Under the pieces are notes generated by a model. The model worked only from the letters and a program-made list of their open reading frames with translations, was not told the DNA's origin and did no database searches. 64,000 nucleotides of DNA from Streptomyces phaeofaciens (lineage in GTDB: Bacteria; Actinomycetota; Actinomycetes; Streptomycetales; Streptomycetaceae), in contig NZ_BMSA01000026.1 in assembly GCF_014648915.1 (NCBI RefSeq), positions 1 through 64,000 of the forward strand, written 5' to 3'. Positions within the stretch are counted from its first letter, which is position 1; the number at the start of each line of letters is the position of its first letter. Below are positions 35,201 through 43,051 of this stretch, piece after piece. The translations under genes were made by a program, and so were the position numbers.

Positions 35201-36089
35201 GCTGGTGGAGATCGAGGAGGCCGGCGGCCGCGTCCTGGTGGCCGCGGCCGACGCCTCCGACGCGGCGCAGATGCGCGCGGTGGTGGAGAACGCCGAGGAG
35301 CACTTCGGAGGGCTCGACCTCGTGGTGCACGGGGCGGGCGTCTCCGACGCCGCGGCCTTCGGTCCCGCGCACATGGTGGACGCCGCGGGGAGCCGTTCCC
35401 ACTTCACCGCGAAGATCGACGGCTTCCGCAGCCTCCAGCAGGCCCTGGGTGACCGGCCCGTCCCGGGGATCACGATGTCCTCGCTCTCGGCGGTGCTCGG
35501 CGGCCTGGCGCTCGGCCCCTACGCCGCGGCCAACGCGGCGCTGGACGCCTGCGCCCTGGGCGAGCGGGCCTCCGGCGGCAGGACATGGCTCACGGTGAAC
35601 TGGGACACTTGGCGTCCCGACGCCCAGGACCACACGCACAGCGGTGAGTTCGACATGGCACCCCAGGAGGCCGTGGAGGTCTTCGAGCGCGCCGTCGGTG
35701 CCCTCGACCGCGTCGACCACCTGGTGATCTCGACCGGCTCGCTGCCGGCACGCCACGACCGGTGGGTCGTGCGCCACGGCCGCGACGAGGACACCGGGGC
35801 GGACGAGGACATACGTGACCCCCGTCCCGATCTCTCCATCCCCTACGTGGCTCCCGAACCGGGAACCGAACAGGAGCTGGCGGCCATGTGGGCCGCCGTC
35901 CTGCGGCTGGACAGGGTCGGCGCCGACGACGACTTCTTCCGCCTCGGCGGTACGTCGGTGGTGGCCATCCAGCTGATCGCCCGGGTGCGCAAGGAGCTGG
36001 GCATCCCGGTCCCCACCACCGCGCTGCTCGGATACCCCACGGTGCGCGGCCTGGCCGAGCAGATCGACACGGCGCGGGGCGAGGCGTAG
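32280..36089 (+). CDS. type I polyketide synthase module KS-[AT deleted]-KR-ACP
   Basis: A 1269-residue module without an acyltransferase. KS (about 8-435): Cys178 in QTFCSTS, His in ECHATGTPLGD and SIGHLDRA, so condensation should work. After the KS-to-AT linker (LSARDATALDEATRALAQYL) only about 200 residues remain before the post-AT linker LPTYPFQRRSYWVD, with no GHSxG. KR (about 910-1160): GGLGHVGLI and Tyr1081 in GPYAAANA. ACP: LGGTSVVAI, Ser1226. The retained post-AT linker shows the AT was lost from a cis-AT ancestor. The obvious extender in trans is hydroxymalonyl-ACP from the divergent cassette, which would leave a vicinal diol. The trans-acting AT is not in the window. Confidence 0.92.
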   Translation: MTDVDYDAAVAVIGMSGRFPGSTNVEEFWSALMAGRPGLRELDEEELVAAGVGPAQLANPSYVRTGAPIEGTDLFDAGMFGFSRHEAELMDPQHRLLLECSWEALEYAGYQPTAMPGRVGVFAGCGHPDYLYNVGQKAMAEPGGALLMAIGNERDSLASLVSYKLGLTGPSVTVQTFCSTSLVAVHMAAQSLLNFECDAALAGGAFIPLPQNVGYVYEEGGILSPDGQVHAFGAGAHGSVIGAGVSVVALKRLADALDDGDHIEAVILGSAVNNDGRACAGYTAPGVDGQAEVMEQAISFSGVRPETIGYVECHATGTPLGDSIELAALARAFPKDMGRRVVLGSLKPSIGHLDRASGTAGLIKAAMALSRRVLPATLHYENPNPVLATERDRFTVLDKHQDWPEEPQPRRAGVSSFGLGGTNAHVVLEEPPHRPREPRVAGPQLLVLSARDATALDEATRALAQYLDANPAADLADVAFTLQRSRAQFPVRRALVCTDTAQALAVLSNPAKWPEAAQERHRPVAELADAGTWTVSGQWREELREAVLRLLGDGGPAEAAGGSPTAGAAHEAFVRAMARLGCRVVAPADGEEEADAARIRLEPSDEVPAEQWLLNALGRLWTDGATVEWTATDRADARRIPLPTYPFQRRSYWVDPPETPYLLGAAEEEGRADDIGRWTYAPAWRRRHAAPADLPELVRAAGPWLVLASEEWGEALAAQARAAGGEVVVARPGPAFGGDREQGFTFRPAESDDTHRLLGALGTPPRTVVHALGLGSLGRPFEEQQNVGFDAVRALAGALALHAPSQAIDVLCLTRESVQIAGSVPRDPAQAALAALLPVLAQENPGWTCRHIDLGRAAGGLSVPAQVAAVLGEAGAVYEGPVALRGTERWVREHEPLPLAAVSEPDGPLTPGSTVLITGGLGHVGLILARHLAVARGCRVVLTGRTALPARERWKDHLEQEADPSSKIHRCVKALVEIEEAGGRVLVAAADASDAAQMRAVVENAEEHFGGLDLVVHGAGVSDAAAFGPAHMVDAAGSRSHFTAKIDGFRSLQQALGDRPVPGITMSSLSAVLGGLALGPYAAANAALDACALGERASGGRTWLTVNWDTWRPDAQDHTHSGEFDMAPQEAVEVFERAVGALDRVDHLVISTGSLPARHDRWVVRHGRDEDTGADEDIRDPRPDLSIPYVAPEPGTEQELAAMWAAVLRLDRVGADDDFFRLGGTSVVAIQLIARVRKELGIPVPTTALLGYPTVRGLAEQIDTARGEA

Positions 36090-36119
36090 CAGCAGCGGGG
36101 GGACCGCCGGGTGCGGGTG

Positions 36120-37193
36120 TCAGGCGACGGGCGGCGCGGACTGCTGCGCCGCCCCCACCCGCACACCGGCCTGGAACCTGCTGACGGCATCCAGATCGCG
36201 CAGCACCGCGGCGATGTGCCGGCGGCAGGTACGCACGGAGATACCGAGCCTGCGCGCCACCGCCTCGTCGGTGAGGCCGTCGGTCAGCAACTGGACGATG
36301 GTGAGGTGCAGGCTGTCCGTCACCGTCCGGTAGCCGCTCTCCTCGGCCGAGTACTGCTGCGCGCCGGACCAGGAACATTCGACGAGGTCGAGGAGAAGGC
36401 CCACGGCTGAGCGGCTCCGGATCAGCACGCCCGCGGGCTCGTCCGCCCCGCCTCCCTCGTTGAGGAGGAAGGCGACCTCCTCGTCGAACACCATGAGCTG
36501 ACGGCCGAGTTCACCGGTGGTTCGGACCTCCGCCCCGTTGACGTGGAGCTCGGTGAGGACCTTGCGCGCGCGGATGTCGGCGCGTACGGCGTGCTGGAGG
36601 AGCAGCCGGACCCGGACTTTGCGGGCGAGGAGGCCCAGCGCGCCGCCCGCCATGCGGGCGGAGGCCTCGTCCCCCGTGGACAGGAGTCCGTTGGGCAGGA
36701 AGGCGACGTACGCGCCGGAGCAGTGTTCCGCCGCCTGGTACAGGTGCCCGGCGAGCTCTTCGGCGTCCCGCAGCTCCACCAGGGAGGGATCGCCGTCGCC
36801 CTCGATCCTGCGGGTCTCCAGATAGCGCGGCCGGAAGTCGTTCAGGCGGCGTCGGAGCTGACTGATCGTGGCCCGTCGGCGGTACACCTCCTCGTCGATC
36901 GGCAGGATCAGCGACGCCTGGGCGACGTCCGGATCGACGGGGAAGAGGACGGCCGGTCCCTCGGTTCCCCTCTCCTCGCGCAGCAGGTGGAGCTCCTTGA
37001 GCTGGGCCACCGCGGCGCGGACCCCAGCGGGGTCCAGCCCGAGCTCCGCCGCGAACAGCTCGTCGTCCTCGACGAGGCTGCCGCGGCGCAGCGCGTGTGC
37101 GTACACGAGGTCCGGCCCGGAACCGGGCGCGTCTCCGCTTGCCGTACCGAGGCCGACGAATCCGTCTGACAGCGACATCTGTGTCCTTTGCAT
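36120..37193 (-). CDS. LuxR-type regulator with TrmB-like N-terminus
   Basis: A 357-residue regulator common in streptomycete clusters. The N-terminal winged-helix-like part (about 30-80: GLDPAGVRAAVAQLKELHLL) is followed by a sensor-like middle domain (QHAVRADIRARKVLTELHVNG, LGRQLMVFDEEVAFLLNEGG) and a C-terminal LuxR helix-turn-helix (LTIVQLLTDGLTDEAVARRLGISVRTCRRHIAAVL). There is no receiver domain. It starts 15 bp after the KS-AT-KR-DH module gene on the same strand and is probably co-transcribed with it; it converges on the AT-less PKS gene. ATG 37178 with AAAGGA upstream is an alternative start. Confidence 0.85.
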   Translation of the reverse strand: MQRTQMSLSDGFVGLGTASGDAPGSGPDLVYAHALRRGSLVEDDELFAAELGLDPAGVRAAVAQLKELHLLREERGTEGPAVLFPVDPDVAQASLILPIDEEVYRRRATISQLRRRLNDFRPRYLETRRIEGDGDPSLVELRDAEELAGHLYQAAEHCSGAYVAFLPNGLLSTGDEASARMAGGALGLLARKVRVRLLLQHAVRADIRARKVLTELHVNGAEVRTTGELGRQLMVFDEEVAFLLNEGGGADEPAGVLIRSRSAVGLLLDLVECSWSGAQQYSAEESGYRTVTDSLHLTIVQLLTDGLTDEAVARRLGISVRTCRRHIAAVLRDLDAVSRFQAGVRVGAAQQSAPPVA

Positions 37194-37208
37194 ACGACTG
37201 GCCTCCCG

Positions 37209-40200
37209 TCACCGCTTCTGAGCCGCGTCGGGATGCTGGAGCGCCTCGTCGACACGGCGCGCAAGGTCCCGGACGGTCGGGTACTCCAGAACGGCGACCC
37301 CCGGCACGCTGACCCCGAGGGAGTCCCGGATGCGCACGGCCAGCTGCACGGCCACGAGGGAATTCCCGCCGAGGTCGAAGAAGTCCTCGTCGAGGCCGAT
37401 ACGGGGGAGTCCGAAGGCGTCCTGCCACAGTTCGACGAGACGCCCCTGCGTGGTCGTCACGGCCTCCGCGGCGACCGGGGAGGCGCGTTCCGTACGCTTG
37501 GCGACCCCGGCAAGCTGTCCGCCTGCCGCCGCAGCGATGGACGCGGCCATCCCGGAAATGCGCCGGACCCGCTCGGTCAGGGGCTCACGGCTGACGACGT
37601 ACTGCGCCTCACCATGGGTGTTGAGCACCCGCCACAACAGGGCGAGCCCCTCGTCCGGAGTGATCAGCAGCTCACCCGAGGGGGAGACGGACGAATCCCC
37701 GGACGCCACGGCTGCGGCGGGAGCGGCCCGAGGGGTTTCCCGGTCCCGGCCCGGCGCGGGTGCGGAGGTGGCCGGGGCGCCGTCCGTGGCGGAGGGCGCC
37801 TCTGCCGGGCCGTGTCCGTCACCGAGCGCCGCCACATCGAGGATGCGCACCGTGAAGCCTTCGACGGTGGCCACCTCGCGGCCCCGCTCGTCCAGGATGC
37901 CGATGTCATGGGTGGCGCTCGAACGGTCCTCGGCGATCTCGAAGGACCTGATGTGGCTGTGCAGGCGCGCGGGCAGGGCCTCACGCACGATCAGCTTGTC
38001 GAACCCGATGGGCAGGAAGCTCGTGCCGCCGCCCACGAGATCCGGGATGAACAGGCTGAGCGACGTGGCCCCGTCGAGCAGGGAGGGGTGCACGACGAAC
38101 TCGCCGAGGTCCTCGCCCCGGCCTTCCCGCAGTCCCAGAGTGACGAGGTGCTCGCCCTTGCCGACCTCGTAGATCTCCATGGTGGGCCAGTGCGGCCCGA
38201 ACTGGACCAAGTGCTCGTCGCCGCCCGGTTCGGGAGCCCAGGTCAGCTCGTCGCAGCGGGACCTGATGCTCCCCAGATCGTGCCGCTCCGGCTCGGCGGG
38301 TCCCGCGTACCGGGTGATCGTGGCCCGCGCGTGGTGGTTCCACGGTGCCTCGGGGGCGTCCACGGCCCGGCTGCGGACGGTGAAGTCGTAGGCTCCGGAG
38401 CCGGTGAGCTGCCCGCGCACCTGGACTTCGCGCCGATGGTCGACGGCGAGCGGGCGGCTGAAGAGCACGTCCCGCACCTCGACCGGCCCGTCCTCGACAC
38501 CGCCCTGGTACGCGGCGCACATCATCTCGATGAACGACGTGCCGGGAAAGACGGCCGAGCCGCCCATGCGGTGATCGGTGAGCACCCAGTGGAAATCCGC
38601 GTCGACCAGGGCGGAATACGTCACCTCCGCGCCGTCCCCGGTCTCCAGCCGGCGGCCGAGCAGGGGGTGCCGGACCTGGGTGGAGGAGATGCCCTGTTCC
38701 AGCTCGCGGAAGGCGCGGGGCGCGTTGGTACGGGTGTCACCGATCATGCCGACCTCGGTCCAGCCGCACCAGTTGACCGCGATCGTGCGGCACCGGCTCC
38801 GGGTGCGCCGCGCCTGTGCGTAGGCGTCCAGGAACGCGTTGGCCGAGCAGTAGTCGACCATCCCGTAGTCACCGGACACCGAGACGATCGAGGAGAACAG
38901 CACGAGGAGTTCCAGCTCGTCACCGAGCAGCCGGTCGAGTACCAAGGTGCCCTCGACCTTGGGGGCGAGCACCTCGCGTGCCTGGTCCTCGGTCCGCAGT
39001 GCGGCGAGACCGCCGCCCGGCACGCCGGCCGCGTGGAACACGCCGTGGATGCGGCCGAAGCGTTCCTTCGCCGTGTCGACGACCTTCCGCATCGCCGCCT
39101 CGTCCGTGACGTCGGCGCGGACGACGAGGACCTCGCCGCCCAGCTCCTCCACCTCCCGGACCCCGAGGATCCGCCTGCTCGTCCGGTCGTCCGGACCGTG
39201 CGCGGCCAGGTGGGCGTCCCACTCCGCCCGCTCGGGCAGAGCGCTGCGGTTCACCAGGACGAGCCTGGCGCCGGCCGTGCGGGCGAGCTCCTTGGCGGTT
39301 TCGAGGCCGATGCCCCCCATACCGCCCGTGATGAGGTAGACCCCGCGGCGTCGCAGCGTCCTCGGAAGTTCGGCCCGCTGTGGCAGGGCGACTCGCTCGT
39401 GGTCCGACACCCACCTGCGGCCCGCCCGGTAGGCGACCAGCGGATCGGAGACCGGCGTACCCAGTTCCTCGGCCAGTTGCCCGACGGCTCCGGCGTCCGT
39501 CAGGGCGGCCGGTTCGACGTCGACCAGCTGGAAGGTGAGAGCGGGCGACTCGTGGGGGATCACCAGACAGGGCCCGATCAGCAGCGCCTTGGCCGGTTCC
39601 ACGGGATCGCTGCCCGAAACGTCGAAGGAACCGGTCGTCAGGACCCGGATGTCCGCGTGGCTGTCCGGCCACCGCTCCAGCAGCGCCTGGGAGAGGTGGA
39701 GCAGGCTGAGGAAGCCCGCCTCGCGCACCCGGTCGGTCTCGGCCGTGCCGACGGCACCGCCCGCCGCGGGCGCGGCGCTCCAGCCGTGGAGTACGTGCGC
39801 GGGGCGCCCGGGACCGGTGTCGAGCGCCGTGCACAGCGCGTCGTAGTCGGAGCGTCGCGAGGGGTTCATCGTGAAACGCCCCTCGCCCAGGTCGGCGAAG
39901 GTCTCGCCCGCCACCACGTGGACCATGCGGACTCCGCGCTCGACCAGGCCGCTGACCAGGGTGTTCGCGGTTCCGGCAGTATCCTCCAGGACCAGCCAGA
40001 GCCCGCCGTCGGCCTCCTCGGACCTGATGGCCGCCGGGTCCAGCGGCCGCCTGCGCCAGGTCGGCAGGAACGTGGAGTCCTCGGCGGGCAGGACCAGTGG
40101 CTCGGCGGCGGCGGGACGCTGCTCCTCGGCCTCCGGGTCCGGCTCGATCCAGTGCCGTACGCGTTCGTACGGATAGGTGGGAAGCACGACCCGGCGGCGG

Positions 40201-42806
40201 GTGCCCGAGTGCAGCCGGGCCCAGTCGATGCCGACGCCGTGCGACCACAGAGCGCCGACGGCCTCGGCGAGGCAATGGCTGTCCGAGCGCTCGGAGTTCG
40301 CCCGCCGAAGGGAGGGCACCACCGCGGTGCCGCGGGACAGGGTCTGGCGCGCCAGGGTGGTGAGGCTCTGCCCGGGTCCCGTCTCCAGCAGGACCGTCGC
40401 GCTCTCCGCGACGGTGGCACAGGCTTCCGCGAAGCGGACGGTGCCGCGGAGCTGGTCGGCCCAGTAGCCGGGGTCCGTTGCCTGCTCGTCGGTGATCCAG
40501 GTACCGGTGAGGGTGGAGACGAAGGGAAGCCGCGGCGGCTGCGGGTTCGCCACGGCCACCGCCTCGCGGAACGGCGGCATCACCGGGTCGAGCATGGAGG
40601 AGTGGAACGCGTGCGAGGTCTGGAGCCGCTGGCTGCGTATCCCGTTCGAGGCCAGCCAGTCGCCCAGCAGCTCCAGTTCGGACTCGGGGCCCGAGACCAC
40701 GCAGTTCTTGGGGCTGTTGACCGCGGCCAGACTCAGCTCGTCGGGGAGCAGAGGGGCGAGGTCGCTCTCGGAGAGCGGCACGGCCAGCATGCCGCCGCTC
40801 GGCATGGCCTGGGTGAGGCGGCCGCGGACGGCGACGAGGCGCAGCGCGTCGTGAAGGGTGAAGACGCCCGCGAGGCACGCCGCGGTGTACTCGCCGATGC
40901 TGTGGCCGACCATCGCGGCGGGTTCGACGCCCCGATCCATCCACAGCCGGGCCAGGGCGTATTCGGTGACGAACAGGGCGGGTTGCGCGAGATCGGTCCG
41001 GTTCAGGCGCTCGCTCGCCCCGTCGGCGTCCTGCTCCTCTCCCGTCCCGCACAGCAGCGGGCGCAGGTCCAGGCCGAGGTACTCGCGCAGGACATCGGCG
41101 CATTCGTCGACGATCTCGCGGAACAGGGGCTCCGAGTCGTACAGTTCGGCCGCCATGCCGACCCGCTGGGTTCCCTGGCCGGGGAAGAGGAGAGCGGGCT
41201 TCGGATCCTTTCCCGCCTCCGTACGGGGGGAGTTCTCACGCTCCAGCGCGGCGATCGCCTCGTCGGTGTCCCGGCAGGTGAAGGCCGCCCGGTGCGGCAG
41301 CTCCCGGCGGCCGACCTGCAGGGTGTGGGCGACGTCCTCGAGGGCGAGGCCGGGGTGCTCGCGCAGATGTGCGGCGAGCTCGGAACAGAGGGTGGCCAGC
41401 GCCGTCCCGGTCCTCGCCGACAGCGGCAGGATCTGGTGGGACAGGTCGCGCTCCGCCGCCCTGCGGGGCTCCTGCTTCGGTGCTTCCTCCACGATGACAT
41501 GGGCGTTGGTGCCGCCGATGCCGAAGGAACTCACCCCTGCACGCTTCGGGCCGCCGCGTTCGGGCCAGGGGGAGCGCTCGACATTGACGTAGAACGGCGT
41601 TTCCGAGAAGCCGATACGGGGATTGGGGGTCGTGAAGTTGATGGCGGGCGGAATCACGTCGTGCTGCATCGACAGCACCGCCTTGATCAGCCCCGCGACC
41701 CCGGCCGCGGGGCCCAGGTGTCCGATGTTCGCCTTGAGCGACCCGATGGGACACGCCTGATTCCGCGTCGCTCCCGCAGCGCGGTACGCCGTCGACAGCG
41801 CCGACACCTCGGTGGGGTCGCCGACGGCGGTCGCCGTGCCGTGCGCCTCGACGTAGCCGATGGTGTCGGGGGAGAGGCCGCCGGCGGCGGCGAGCGCCTG
41901 GGTGATGACGGCGGCCTGCCCGTCGTGGCTCGGTGCGGCGAAGCCGTTCCTGCGCGCGCCGTCGTTGTTGACGGCGGTGCCGATCAGTACGGCTTCGATG
42001 TGGTCGCCGTCGGCGAGGGCGTCCTCGTACCGCTTGAGGACGACCGCGCCCGCGCCGGTGCCGAAGTTGGTGCCGGCCGCGTCCGCGTCGAAGACCCGCA
42101 CATGGCCGTCGAGGGCGTAGATGCTGTTCTCCGCCCACTTCTGCCCCGCGTAGTAGGGGAGAAGGATGTTGACGCCACCGGCGATCGCCATGCTGCAGTC
42201 GCCGCTCGCCAGCGCCTGGCACGCGGAGTGGATGGCCACGAGGGACGTGGAGCACGCGGTGACCATGGAGACGGCGGGGCCCTCCAGGCCGAGGGCGTGC
42301 GCGACATGGGTCGCGAGGTAGTCGAGGTTGTTGTTGGTCTCGATGGCCATGTCGCCGACCGCGGCACGGACCCGGCTGTTCTCGTAGACGTTCCTGAAGT
42401 GGTACGCCACCGGGCCGCTGCCGCCGTACACGCCGATCGCGCCCTCGTACCGCGCGGGATCGTATCCGGCGTGCTGGAGCGCCGTGTGGCAGACCTCCAG
42501 GAAGACCCGCTGCTGCGGGTCGGCGATGTCGGCCTCACGCGGGCGGTAGCCGAAGAAGCCGGCGTCGAAGCCCTCGACGTCGTCCATGAGGGGTCGCCGC
42601 CGGATGTAGTGCGGGCTGCCGATGGTCTCCTCGGACACGTCGCTCAGGCGCAGTTGCTCATCGGTGAGCTCCGTGAGGGACTCCACGCCCTCCACCAGGT
42701 TCGCCCACAGCTGCTTGACGTCCCGCGCACCGGGAAATCGGCCGGCGAGTCCGATGACGGCGATGCGCCGCGCCGCCGATTGCCCGCCTGCGTGTGCCGT
42801 AGTCAT
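37209..42806 (-). CDS. type I polyketide synthase module KS-AT-KR-DH-ACP
   Basis: An 1865-residue module adding a malonyl unit and leaving a double bond. KS: Cys185 in TACSTS, EAHGTATAVGD, NIGHLGPA. AT (about 515-815): FPGQGTQ, Ser636 in GHSIGEY, SHAFHSSM (malonyl type). KR (about 1155-1390): GGMGGIGL and DYCSANAFLDAY. DH lies after the KR: His1412 in DHRMGGSAVFPGT and Asp1578 in HPSLLDGATS, both hot-dog halves intact. An Ala/Pro-rich linker (near 37700-37800) precedes the ACP (LGGNSLVAV, Ser1816). The KR-before-DH order is atypical for cis-AT modules. ATG 42806 has a GGGGGAA Shine-Dalgarno. A similar module lies divergently upstream. Confidence 0.93.
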   Translation of the reverse strand: MTTAHAGGQSAARRIAVIGLAGRFPGARDVKQLWANLVEGVESLTELTDEQLRLSDVSEETIGSPHYIRRRPLMDDVEGFDAGFFGYRPREADIADPQQRVFLEVCHTALQHAGYDPARYEGAIGVYGGSGPVAYHFRNVYENSRVRAAVGDMAIETNNNLDYLATHVAHALGLEGPAVSMVTACSTSLVAIHSACQALASGDCSMAIAGGVNILLPYYAGQKWAENSIYALDGHVRVFDADAAGTNFGTGAGAVVLKRYEDALADGDHIEAVLIGTAVNNDGARRNGFAAPSHDGQAAVITQALAAAGGLSPDTIGYVEAHGTATAVGDPTEVSALSTAYRAAGATRNQACPIGSLKANIGHLGPAAGVAGLIKAVLSMQHDVIPPAINFTTPNPRIGFSETPFYVNVERSPWPERGGPKRAGVSSFGIGGTNAHVIVEEAPKQEPRRAAERDLSHQILPLSARTGTALATLCSELAAHLREHPGLALEDVAHTLQVGRRELPHRAAFTCRDTDEAIAALERENSPRTEAGKDPKPALLFPGQGTQRVGMAAELYDSEPLFREIVDECADVLREYLGLDLRPLLCGTGEEQDADGASERLNRTDLAQPALFVTEYALARLWMDRGVEPAAMVGHSIGEYTAACLAGVFTLHDALRLVAVRGRLTQAMPSGGMLAVPLSESDLAPLLPDELSLAAVNSPKNCVVSGPESELELLGDWLASNGIRSQRLQTSHAFHSSMLDPVMPPFREAVAVANPQPPRLPFVSTLTGTWITDEQATDPGYWADQLRGTVRFAEACATVAESATVLLETGPGQSLTTLARQTLSRGTAVVPSLRRANSERSDSHCLAEAVGALWSHGVGIDWARLHSGTRRRVVLPTYPYERVRHWIEPDPEAEEQRPAAAEPLVLPAEDSTFLPTWRRRPLDPAAIRSEEADGGLWLVLEDTAGTANTLVSGLVERGVRMVHVVAGETFADLGEGRFTMNPSRRSDYDALCTALDTGPGRPAHVLHGWSAAPAAGGAVGTAETDRVREAGFLSLLHLSQALLERWPDSHADIRVLTTGSFDVSGSDPVEPAKALLIGPCLVIPHESPALTFQLVDVEPAALTDAGAVGQLAEELGTPVSDPLVAYRAGRRWVSDHERVALPQRAELPRTLRRRGVYLITGGMGGIGLETAKELARTAGARLVLVNRSALPERAEWDAHLAAHGPDDRTSRRILGVREVEELGGEVLVVRADVTDEAAMRKVVDTAKERFGRIHGVFHAAGVPGGGLAALRTEDQAREVLAPKVEGTLVLDRLLGDELELLVLFSSIVSVSGDYGMVDYCSANAFLDAYAQARRTRSRCRTIAVNWCGWTEVGMIGDTRTNAPRAFRELEQGISSTQVRHPLLGRRLETGDGAEVTYSALVDADFHWVLTDHRMGGSAVFPGTSFIEMMCAAYQGGVEDGPVEVRDVLFSRPLAVDHRREVQVRGQLTGSGAYDFTVRSRAVDAPEAPWNHHARATITRYAGPAEPERHDLGSIRSRCDELTWAPEPGGDEHLVQFGPHWPTMEIYEVGKGEHLVTLGLREGRGEDLGEFVVHPSLLDGATSLSLFIPDLVGGGTSFLPIGFDKLIVREALPARLHSHIRSFEIAEDRSSATHDIGILDERGREVATVEGFTVRILDVAALGDGHGPAEAPSATDGAPATSAPAPGRDRETPRAAPAAAVASGDSSVSPSGELLITPDEGLALLWRVLNTHGEAQYVVSREPLTERVRRISGMAASIAAAAGGQLAGVAKRTERASPVAAEAVTTTQGRLVELWQDAFGLPRIGLDEDFFDLGGNSLVAVQLAVRIRDSLGVSVPGVAVLEYPTVRDLARRVDEALQHPDAAQKR

Positions 42807-43051
42807 GTACTTCCCCCTACAAAGCTGGCTGGGGTGGCTGAACCTACTGGCTGGAGGTGATCGCGAACCACGTCAGTTTTGGGTGATGGCGCAAGGACCC
42901 GCACCGGCTCGGCCGGTCGCGGCGCCGAGCCCCCGGAAGCGGGGATCTTTGCAGTGCACGGCCTGATGGACAGACAAATGTGACGTTGTTCCGTCCGAAC
43001 GCCGTTCCTAGGCTGAGCCGCCCAGTCGACACAGCGGTGCAGGGGGAACAG
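42807..43051. promoter_or_regulatory. divergent promoter region between two KS-AT-KR-DH-ACP genes
   Basis: About 245 bp with no supported gene. Both flanking PKS genes carry an AGGGGGAA Shine-Dalgarno 5-7 bases before ATG, one reading left (near 42815) and one right (near 43045). The region also has short AT-richer parts (42870-42890, 42960-42985) suitable for promoters. No clear operator was seen. Confidence 0.5.

Noticed and set aside
37188..42860. Very long open frame on the plus strand opposite the KS-AT-KR-DH-ACP gene
   Set aside because: It is an antisense shadow of a high-GC gene; its translation is Arg/Gly/Val-rich without domains, and the minus-strand frame holds clear KS, AT, KR, DH and ACP motifs.
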